64,000 nt of DNA from an uncultured Alphaproteobacteria bacterium (GTDB lineage Bacteria > Pseudomonadota > Alphaproteobacteria > UBA11222), in NCBI GenBank assembly GCA_947258435.1, contig CAMYID010000013.1, forward strand, positions 186,001-250,000, read 5' to 3'. A program made the translations under genes and the position numbers. Shown here piece by piece: positions 57,174-64,000 of this stretch. Within the stretch, counting starts at the first letter, position 1; each line of letters begins with the position of its first letter. The notes beneath the pieces were generated by a model, which was not told the origin of the DNA, searched no databases, and saw only the letters and a list, made by a program, of their open reading frames with translations.

Positions 57174-58316
57174 ATGATTGGTGCAGGTTTGATCTATGTC
57201 GGAGCCTTTTTATTCGTTCTGACCATCGTCGTTTTCTTCCACGAGCTGGGACATTTCTGGGTGGCCAGGAAATGCGGTGTGAAAGTCGAGGTTTTTTCTG
57301 TCGGCTTCGGGAAGGAAATTTTCGGTTGGTACGACAAAAAGGGCACCCGCTGGAAATTGTCGCTTCTGCCGCTTGGCGGATATGTCAAGTTTCTCGGCGA
57401 TGATACAGCGGCAAGCACGCCCGACCATGACCGGTTTGCGACGATGAGCGCAGGCGACCGTGTTCAGAGTTTTCATCATCAGAATGTCTGGCGGCGCATG
57501 GCGATTGTCGCCGCGGGTCCGGTTGCCAATTTTGTGCTCGCGATTTTGATATTTGCGTCGATTTTCGTGTTTTACGGACGGGTGGAGATGTCTGCGCGGG
57601 TGGATGCGATCCAGCCGGGCAGCGCTGCTGAACGTGCCGGCTTTCAGCCCGGCGACGTGGTGATCGCCATCGATGGCGCCGAAGTTGACAGTTTCGCCGA
57701 TTTGCAGCGCATGGTGATGCTGAGCGCGGGGGAAGAGCTGAGAGTGGCGATCGACCGGGGGGGCGAACGGCACGAGCTTGTTGCGATTCCGGAGGTCGAT
57801 GAGTTCGAGGATGCGCTGGGTAACACGCAACGGCGCGGATTGTTGGGCATTTCTCGCGTCGCCGGCGCGGAGGACCGGAATCTGATCCGTTCAGGTCCGG
57901 TTGAGGCTTTGTGGCTGGGCACCAGGGAGACCTACTTTATCGTCTCGCAGACCTTTACCTATCTGGGGCGTATTTTTACGGGCAAGGAAGATGCGAGCCA
58001 GATCGGCGGCCCGCTCCGGATTGCACAGGTATCGGGGCAGGTTGCGCAAATCAGTCTTGTTGCCCTGATCCATTTGACAGGGGTTTTGTCAGTCAGTATC
58101 GGTTTGTTGAATTTTTTCCCGATCCCCATGCTGGACGGGGGCCATTTGCTGTTCTATGGAGTTGAGGCGGCAATGGGACGGCCATTAAGCGAGCGGGTGC
58201 TGGAATTCGGCTACCGGATCGGTTTTGCCCTGGTCATCTCGTTGATGATATTTGCGACATGGAACGATTTGTTGAATTTGCATATTCTGGATTTTGTTAG
58301 CGGGATTTTCTCCTAG
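57174..58316 (+). CDS. rseP: Site-2 intramembrane zinc protease
   Basis: 380 residues. Zinc site HELGH at 23-27 in the first membrane helix, a PDZ domain (VDAIQPGSAAERAGFQPGDVV), and the second metal region NFFPIPMLDGGHL. Cleaves membrane-bound anti-sigma factors and signal-peptide remnants in characterised homologues. 5 bases before the bamA start. Confidence 0.96.
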   Translation: MIGAGLIYVGAFLFVLTIVVFFHELGHFWVARKCGVKVEVFSVGFGKEIFGWYDKKGTRWKLSLLPLGGYVKFLGDDTAASTPDHDRFATMSAGDRVQSFHHQNVWRRMAIVAAGPVANFVLAILIFASIFVFYGRVEMSARVDAIQPGSAAERAGFQPGDVVIAIDGAEVDSFADLQRMVMLSAGEELRVAIDRGGERHELVAIPEVDEFEDALGNTQRRGLLGISRVAGAEDRNLIRSGPVEALWLGTRETYFIVSQTFTYLGRIFTGKEDASQIGGPLRIAQVSGQVAQISLVALIHLTGVLSVSIGLLNFFPIPMLDGGHLLFYGVEAAMGRPLSERVLEFGYRIGFALVISLMIFATWNDLLNLHILDFVSGIFS

Positions 58317-58320
58317 AATT

Positions 58321-60654
58321 ATGACATTACGCCGCAAAGAACTGGCGCCCCTGACGGGGACGGAAAAGAACGCCAGCGCGCATCTGTTTTGCGTGCGGCG
58401 CACGATCACTGCGCTGTTTTTTGCGATATGTGGCCTTGCCCTTGTTGTAATCCCGGCGCATGCGGTCGCGATTTCCCAGATTGACGTCACGGGAAATCAG
58501 CGGATCGAGGCGGATACCGTGCGTTCCTATATGACGATCCGGCCCGGTGAGGAATATGATCCGGTCATTGTCGATAAATCACTGAAAAACCTGTTTGCGA
58601 CGGGCTTGTTCGCCGATGTTACAATCCGCAGGCAGGGCACCAGGCTTGTTGTATCGGTTGTGGAAAATCCGATCATCAACCGCGTTGCCTTCGAAGGCAA
58701 TTCAGCGGTCGATGATCAGGCGCTGACCGATGAGGTGCAGCTTAAGGCGCGGATTGTCTATACCCGCGCAAGGGTGCAAAGCGATGTACAGCGGATTGTC
58801 GAGCTGTATCGCCGCTCGGGGCGTTTCGCCGCAACCGTCGAGCCGAAAGTCATCCAGCTACCGCAGAATCGCGTTGATCTGGTGTTTGAAATCAATGAGG
58901 GGCCGGTTACCGGCATCCGCAAGATTTATTTCATCGGCAACAGGCGGTTTTCAGATGATCGGCTGCGCGGGGAAATTGCCACTCAGGAGACGCGCTGGTG
59001 GAATATTCTCGCGTCGCGCGACAATTACGATCCCGACCGGATGATTTTTGACCGCGAGCAGCTACGCCGTTTCTATCTCAGCCGGGGCTACGCGGATTTC
59101 CGTGTGGCATCCGCGGTTGCCGAGCTGACGCGTGATCGCGAGGAATTCTATATCACCTTCGTTGTTGATGAAGGTGAATTGTATGAATTTGGTGATGTGA
59201 CGATTGAAACAGAACTTGATCAGATCAATCCGCAGATTCTGACTGACAAGCTGGAGACACAGCCCGGTAATATCTATAACGCCAAGCTGATCGATGACAC
59301 GATTGAGGAGCTGACATTCGCGGCGGGCGAATTTGGCTATGCCTTCGTCGATATCCGGCCGCAGATCAGCCGCCGCAAGGATGAACGGAAGATCGATGTC
59401 GTCTACCGGATCGATGAAGGGCCGCGCGTCTATGTCGAACAGATCAATATCGAAGGCAATGTGCGGACCCTCGACAAGGTCATCCGGCGTGAATTCCGTC
59501 TTGTCGAGGGCGATGCGTTCAACACGGCGAAGATCAACCGCTCCCGCTCGCGTATTCGTGCGCTGAATTTCTTTGAAGAAGTCGAGATCGAGCAGGCACC
59601 GGGCAGCGCGCCGGACCGGACGATCGTCAATGTCGAGGTTGAGGAAAAATCAACCGGCCAGCTGAGCTTTGGCGTCGGCTTTTCATCGTCGGAAAGCCTG
59701 ATCGGCGATATCAGTATTTCCGAACGTAATCTGCTGGGACGCGGTCAGTTCCTGAGATTGTCGACCCAGTTAAGCGGTCGGACGCAGGAAATCGATTTAA
59801 GCTTTGCCGAACCCTATTTCCTTGATCGTCAGATTTCGGCCGGTTTCGATATTTTCCGCATTCGCTACGATTTCCAGGATGAGGCTTCGTTCATTACCGA
59901 AACGACCGGCTTTACCCTCAATGCGGGGGCACCGCTGTCTGAATATGCGTCACTCCGCCTCCGCTACAGTCTGCAACAGGAAATACTTTCCGGCGCGCCA
60001 CAGTTTGCATCCCCGCTCATACTGGCCGCGCTTGGGGAGGATTTGAGCTCGATCATCGGCTATCGGCTGAGCTATACCGATCTTGACGATACGCTGGATC
60101 CGACAACCGGCTTCTCGACCAGTATTTCGCAGGATTTTGCGGGACTTGGCGGCGATGTCCGTTATCTGCGGACCGAATTCGAATATCAGTATTTCTACCC
60201 CTTCCGTGATGAGGTGATCGGCAATATCGTGCTGCGCGAAGGGTATATTCACGGCTTTGATCAGGATGTGCCGATCAATGACCGTTTCTTTAAAGGCGGT
60301 CGGACCTTCCGCGGTTTTGAAACCGCCGGTGTCGGGCCGCGCGATGCCTTTACGGACGATGCGCTGGGCGGCCGGCTTTATTATATCGGTACGGCGCAGG
60401 TAACATTCCCGATCGGTCTGCCCAATGAGTTTGGCATTCTGGGCAATTTGTTCACCGATTTCGGTACAGTCACGCGTGCAGTCGAGAGCGGACCGCTTGT
60501 CAGCACAAGCAATTCACTGCGCGTATCGACCGGGATTGGGCTGTTTTGGGAATCGCCGTTCGGGCCGATCCGGCTCGATTTTGCCAAGGCGATCAAGCGT
60601 GAAGATTTCGACAAGGTGGAATCCTTCCGCTTTGACGTGGGAACAAGGTTCTAA
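58321..60654 (+). CDS. bamA: Outer membrane protein assembly factor BamA
   Basis: 777 residues from the ATG at 58321. Signal peptide with the core TALFFAICGLALVVIP and cleavage after AHA; five POTRA-type repeats (for example ISQIDVTGNQRI, INRVAFEGNSAV, VTGIRKIYFIGN, VEQINIEGNVRT), then an Omp85 beta-barrel with the conserved GGRTFRGFE region and a C-terminal aromatic residue (RF). It inserts beta-barrel proteins into the outer membrane; Skp, its chaperone partner, is next. Confidence 0.97.
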   Translation: MTLRRKELAPLTGTEKNASAHLFCVRRTITALFFAICGLALVVIPAHAVAISQIDVTGNQRIEADTVRSYMTIRPGEEYDPVIVDKSLKNLFATGLFADVTIRRQGTRLVVSVVENPIINRVAFEGNSAVDDQALTDEVQLKARIVYTRARVQSDVQRIVELYRRSGRFAATVEPKVIQLPQNRVDLVFEINEGPVTGIRKIYFIGNRRFSDDRLRGEIATQETRWWNILASRDNYDPDRMIFDREQLRRFYLSRGYADFRVASAVAELTRDREEFYITFVVDEGELYEFGDVTIETELDQINPQILTDKLETQPGNIYNAKLIDDTIEELTFAAGEFGYAFVDIRPQISRRKDERKIDVVYRIDEGPRVYVEQINIEGNVRTLDKVIRREFRLVEGDAFNTAKINRSRSRIRALNFFEEVEIEQAPGSAPDRTIVNVEVEEKSTGQLSFGVGFSSSESLIGDISISERNLLGRGQFLRLSTQLSGRTQEIDLSFAEPYFLDRQISAGFDIFRIRYDFQDEASFITETTGFTLNAGAPLSEYASLRLRYSLQQEILSGAPQFASPLILAALGEDLSSIIGYRLSYTDLDDTLDPTTGFSTSISQDFAGLGGDVRYLRTEFEYQYFYPFRDEVIGNIVLREGYIHGFDQDVPINDRFFKGGRTFRGFETAGVGPRDAFTDDALGGRLYYIGTAQVTFPIGLPNEFGILGNLFTDFGTVTRAVESGPLVSTSNSLRVSTGIGLFWESPFGPIRLDFAKAIKREDFDKVESFRFDVGTRF

Positions 60655-60672
60655 AACGGATAGGTGTAATCG

Positions 60673-61254
60673 ATGCAAGCCTGTATGAATCGCATAGTTA
60701 GTTTGAGTTGTGCCTGCGTGCTGATGGCGCTTACAGCTTTCCCGGCGGTCGCGCAGTCGGCGGCAGGTCTCCCGGCGGCCAGGATACTGATTGTGGATAT
60801 GAAGCGGGTGCAGAAGGAATCGGTCGCCGCGCAGTCCGTGCAGTCGCAGGTGCAGGCGCTGGAAGAAAGAATGCAGGCCGACTTCAAGGCAATCAATGAA
60901 AGCCTGCAGGGTCAGCAGGAAGCGTTGAAGCAGCAGCAGACCCTGCTGTCACCTGACGCCTTCGATGAGCGGCGGCGGGAATTTGAAGACCGCGTGCGCG
61001 AGGAAGAGCGTCAGCTTCAGGAGCGACAGCGGGCGCTGCAGGTCGCCGTCCGCAACGCACAGCGTGATATCCTGAAGTCCCTCGATCCGATTTTAAGGAC
61101 GCTCAAAGATGAAAAGGGCGGCAATATCCTGATTGACCGGCAAGTAATACTGACCGGCGATTCGGATCTGGATATTACCGACACGGTTATTCAGCGGCTG
61201 AATGCGGCACTGCCGTCTGTGTCGGTCAATCTGCCGGCGGCAAATGCCCGCTGA
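60673..61254 (+). CDS. skp: Periplasmic chaperone Skp/OmpH
   Basis: 193 residues. Signal peptide (CVLMALTAFPAVA-QS), the beta-stranded core ILIVDMKRV and a long coiled coil rich in Gln/Glu/Arg (about 60-150). Holds unfolded outer-membrane proteins in the periplasm for BamA. It starts 18 bases after bamA; lpxD follows after 49 bases. Confidence 0.93.
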   Translation: MQACMNRIVSLSCACVLMALTAFPAVAQSAAGLPAARILIVDMKRVQKESVAAQSVQSQVQALEERMQADFKAINESLQGQQEALKQQQTLLSPDAFDERRREFEDRVREEERQLQERQRALQVAVRNAQRDILKSLDPILRTLKDEKGGNILIDRQVILTGDSDLDITDTVIQRLNAALPSVSVNLPAANAR

Positions 61255-61303
61255 TCTGTAGCGGGCGCGTTCCGGCCACTATTGAGAAAAGGCGGATTAG
61301 ATC

Positions 61304-62335
61304 ATGGCAGATCCTCGGTTTTTCAACAATCGGGGGCCTTTCTCTTTAGGCCGGTTAGCGGAGATCGGACTTGCCGAGCTGCATGAGGATGCTGATCCGG
61401 CACTGATGATTTCCGATGTCGCGCCGCTGTCAGGCGCGGGGCAGGGGGAAATCAGCTTCCTCGATAACCCGAAATATGCCGGGCAGTTTCGCAACTCGCA
61501 GGCGCAGGCCTGTGTCATTGCGCCAAAATTCGCCACCCAGGCGCGCGAGGGCATGGCGCTACTACTGAGCGACAATCCCTACAAGAGCTATGCGCTGATT
61601 GCGCAGGCCTTTTATCCACGCCCCGAATTTGCCGAAGGCGTCGCGCAGGGGGCGTGGGTTGCGGCATCGGCAAGCCTTGGTCAGGGAACGCATGTGGCGG
61701 CGGGTGCCTGGATCGGCGAAAATGTCGAAATTGGCCCGCAATCTTATATCGGCCCGAACAGCGTTATCGGCGACAATGTGAAGATCGGCGCTCACGGCTG
61801 GATCGCGGGGCAGGTCTCGATCAGCCACGCCCTGATCGGCGACAGGGTCAGCATCCATCCCGGTGCCCGCATCGGACAGGATGGTTTTGGTTTCGCGCCT
61901 GACCCGGCAGGGTTTGTCAAGGTTCCGCAGCTTGGCCGCGTTATCATTCAGGATGATTGCGATATTGGCGCAAACACGACAATCGACCGGGGCACAGGGC
62001 CTGACACGGTCATCGGGGAAGGCAGCTGGATCGATAATCTGGTGCAGATCGGCCATAATGTAAAAATCGGGCGGCGCTGTATTATCGCGGCGCTTGCGGG
62101 GCTGTCGGGCAGCGTCGAGGTTGAGGATTTTGTTCAGATCGGCGGTCAAAGCGGCTTTGCCGGTCATCTGCGTGTGGGGCGCGGGGCGCAGATTGCCGCT
62201 CAGGCAGGTGTCATGCGCGATGTTTCCTCGGGTCAGCGTATGGTGGGAACGCCGGCGGTGCCTGCGAAACAGTTTTTCAGGGAAGTCGCGATGATTTCAC
62301 GACTGGCAGACAGGAAGAGGCAGAAGGATGAGTGA
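61304..62335 (+). CDS. lpxD: UDP-3-O-acylglucosamine N-acyltransferase
   Basis: 343 residues. Third step of lipid A synthesis. N-terminal uridine-binding domain ([11 protein letters not shown]), then hexapeptide repeats forming a left-handed beta-helix ([26 protein letters not shown]) with the active-site segment [10 protein letters not shown]. Overlaps fabZ by 8 bases. Confidence 0.96.
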   Translation: MADPRFFNNRGPFSLGRLAEIGLAELHEDADPALMISDVAPLSGAGQGEISFLDNPKYAGQFRNSQAQACVIAPKFATQAREGMALLLSDNPYKSYALIAQAFYPRPEFAEGVAQGAWVAASASLGQGTHVAAGAWIGENVEIGPQSYIGPNSVIGDNVKIGAHGWIAGQVSISHALIGDRVSIHPGARIGQDGFGFAPDPAGFVKVPQLGRVIIQDDCDIGANTTIDRGTGPDTVIGEGSWIDNLVQIGHNVKIGRRCIIAALAGLSGSVEVEDFVQIGGQSGFAGHLRVGRGAQIAAQAGVMRDVSSGQRMVGTPAVPAKQFFREVAMISRLADRKRQKDE

Positions 62336-62807
62336 AAATGGGTCGCAAGGATCCGGGGCATCTGAGGGGGAAACGCTCGATATCAATCAGGTGATGGCAT
62401 TGCTGCCGCATCGCTATCCGATGCTGATGATTGACGGGCTGCGCGATATCGTGCCGGGCAAATCGGCGGTCGGAATCAAGAATGTCACGATCAACGAGCC
62501 ATTCTTTCAGGGGCATTTCCCCTCCCGGCCCGTAATGCCCGGTGTGCTGATCGTCGAAGCGATGGCGCAGACATCCGGCGCGCTGATTCTGTATGGGGAG
62601 GGGACTTCCGCCCATGATAAGCTTGTTTATTTCATGACGATCGACAAATGCCGTTTTCGCAGACCGGTCGGGCCCGGCGACGTGATGCATATCCATGTGG
62701 AGATGCTGCGGTCGCGCGGCGCGGTCTGGAAATTTCATGGCGAAGCGCAGGTGAACGGGCAGTTGATGGCCGAAGCCGACTATAGCGCCATGATCGCCGA
62801 TAAATAG
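62328..62807 (+). CDS. fabZ: 3-hydroxyacyl-ACP dehydratase
   Basis: 159 residues, hot-dog fold. Catalytic His in [12 protein letters not shown] and Glu in [22 protein letters not shown] is diagnostic. Removes water from 3-hydroxyacyl-ACP, drawing on the same pool LpxA and LpxD use. The first about 15 residues are variable. Between lpxD and lpxA as usual. Confidence 0.97.
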   Translation: MSENGSQGSGASEGETLDINQVMALLPHRYPMLMIDGLRDIVPGKSAVGIKNVTINEPFFQGHFPSRPVMPGVLIVEAMAQTSGALILYGEGTSAHDKLVYFMTIDKCRFRRPVGPGDVMHIHVEMLRSRGAVWKFHGEAQVNGQLMAEADYSAMIADK

Positions 62808-62816
62808 GGTACACAG

Positions 62817-63602
62817 ATGGCTGACATTCACCCAACCGCGGTCGTGGCGGAAGGCGCGAAGATCGGGACCGGCGTTACCATTGGTCCTTTCTGCCTTGTC
62901 GGCGCGGAAGTCGAGCTGGGCGATCATGTCGATCTTGTTTCGCATGTCGTTGTCGAAGGCCGGACGATCATCGGCAGGGGAACCAAGATTTTCCCCTTCG
63001 CATCCATCGGACATCCGCCGCAGGATCAGAAATATTCCGGCGAGAAAAGCGTGCTGCAGATTGGCGAGGATAACGTTATCCGCGAGAATGTGACGATGAA
63101 TCCGGGCACAAGCGGTGGCGGTATGATCACCAGGGTGGGCAATGGCGGGCTGTTCATGGCGGGCTCGCATGTCGCCCATGACTGTACGGTCGGGAACAAT
63201 GTGATCCTTGCGAATAACGCCACATTGGCAGGGCATGTCGCGGTAGATGATTTTGCGATCTTCGGCGGACTTTCGGCGGTGCAGCAATTTGTGCGCATTG
63301 GCGCACATGCCATGATTGGCGGTATGTCGGGGGTTGAAAGCGATGTCATCCCTTACGGATCGGTTCTGGGCAATCGTGCGCATCTTGGCGGGTTGAACAT
63401 CATCGGACTGAAACGGCGTAATTTCACGCGTGAGCAGATACATGCCCTGCGCAATGCATACCGCATGCTGTTTGCCGAGGAGGGCACATTGCAAGAGCGG
63501 ATGGAGGATGTGGCCGAGCTGTTCAAGGATCACGGGGAGGTCATGGAAATCGTGACCTTTATCCGTGGCGCGACCCGTAGCATCTGCACGCCCAAGGCGT
63601 AA
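62817..63602 (+). CDS. lpxA: UDP-N-acetylglucosamine O-acyltransferase
   Basis: 261 residues. First step of lipid A synthesis. Hexapeptide repeats from the start (IHPTAVVAEGAKIGTGVTIG), catalytic His in VAHDCTVGNNVILANNATLAGH-type region and a C-terminal helical domain (RRNFTREQIHALRNAYRMLF). lpxI follows after 10 bases. Confidence 0.97.
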   Translation: MADIHPTAVVAEGAKIGTGVTIGPFCLVGAEVELGDHVDLVSHVVVEGRTIIGRGTKIFPFASIGHPPQDQKYSGEKSVLQIGEDNVIRENVTMNPGTSGGGMITRVGNGGLFMAGSHVAHDCTVGNNVILANNATLAGHVAVDDFAIFGGLSAVQQFVRIGAHAMIGGMSGVESDVIPYGSVLGNRAHLGGLNIIGLKRRNFTREQIHALRNAYRMLFAEEGTLQERMEDVAELFKDHGEVMEIVTFIRGATRSICTPKA

Positions 63603-63612
63603 CGGGTATCCG

Positions 63613-64000
63613 GTGAACCGGCCTGTTGAGCAGACCGACGCTAAACTTGCGATTGTCGCGGGCGGCGGCATTGTGCCGCTTCTTCTGGCGCAGGATTGCG
63701 TCGCCAGAAAACGGGATTTTTGCCTGTTTGGTGTGGTTGGCGCGGCCAGTGAGGCGATCGCTGACTATCCCCATCACTGGATCAATATCGGGACCATCGG
63801 CAAGACAATGCAGTTGCTACGTCAGGAAGGTTGCGATGAAATTGTCTTTATCGGGCCTGTGAACCGCCCCGATCTGCGCAAATTACGGCTTGATATGCGG
63901 GCTGTACGGCTATTGCCGCGCTATGTGAAGGCCGCCCGGGGTGGCGATGACCAGCTGTTGCGCTTCATGGTCGATTTATTCGAGGCGGAAGGTTTCCGCG
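63613..64000 (+). CDS. lpxI: UDP-2,3-diacylglucosamine diphosphatase LpxI, 3' part missing
   Basis: The first about 129 residues of LpxI (DUF1009 family) from a GTG at 63613, cut by the window end. Begins with LAIVAGGGIVPLLLA and contains GKTMQLLR, FIGPVNRPDLRKL and the family marker GGDDQLLR. LpxI replaces LpxH in alphaproteobacteria as the enzyme making lipid X. It is co-directional with lpxA, 10 bases downstream. Confidence 0.93.
   Translation, partial: MNRPVEQTDAKLAIVAGGGIVPLLLAQDCVARKRDFCLFGVVGAASEAIADYPHHWINIGTIGKTMQLLRQEGCDEIVFIGPVNRPDLRKLRLDMRAVRLLPRYVKAARGGDDQLLRFMVDLFEAEGFR

Noticed and set aside
62277-63671. 464-codon leftward frame opposite fabZ/lpxA
   Set aside because: Shadow frame; spans two certain genes.

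Overview
This window is GC-rich chromosomal DNA from an alphaproteobacterium. The evidence is the full 14-gene nuoA-N operon with the alphaproteobacterial downstream string birA-coaX-rnj-mce-DUF1467, a short prolyl-tRNA synthetase, a lone LolC/E-type permease gene with lolD, and the conserved run rpsB-tsf-pyrH-frr-uppS-cdsA-dxr-rseP-bamA-skp-lpxD-fabZ-lpxA-lpxI. The outer-membrane and lipid A genes show a Gram-negative cell. I cannot fix genus or order. I see no IS element, phage, CRISPR array or rRNA.

Positions 1-21152 form an accessory, mostly catabolic region with changing gene orientation. It holds two near-duplicate zinc alcohol dehydrogenases around an alpha/beta hydrolase, an SDR, three acyl-CoA dehydrogenases (two adjacent and probably heteromeric), a crotonase with unusual active-site residues, a thiolase-like protein without the usual cysteine overlapped by a DUF35 zinc-ribbon/OB-fold partner, two luciferase-like (LLM) oxidoreductases, and a second alpha/beta hydrolase. 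Housekeeping genes lie among them: a phosphohexomutase, a calcineurin-like phosphoesterase, DUF1289, cobS/cobT and a chemoreceptor. Taken together, the catabolic genes suggest CoA-dependent breakdown of a bulky or branched (steroid- or terpenoid-like) substrate. This is the best candidate in the window for an undescribed pathway, but the substrate is inference.

From 21387 on, the content is core. tRNA-Asp precedes the respiratory complex I operon (21759-36125), which runs into birA, coaX, RNase J, methylmalonyl-CoA epimerase and a DUF1467 membrane protein. A MASE1-PAS-GGDEF diguanylate cyclase faces this block. The AT-rich gap 42089-42738 holds tandem repeats and two outward-facing intrinsic terminators that delimit a candidate small RNA. 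After it come a secreted protein of unknown function, proS, the Lol exporter genes, a possible 34-residue membrane protein, a perfect DnaA box and dnaE.

The last 13 kb joins translation (S2, EF-Ts, ribosome recycling factor), UMP kinase, isoprenoid/undecaprenyl and phospholipid synthesis, and the envelope genes rseP, bamA, skp and the lipid A start genes. A theme not explained by genes is short tandem duplications, period 17-21 bp, at six separate places: five intergenic and one in the S2 tail.
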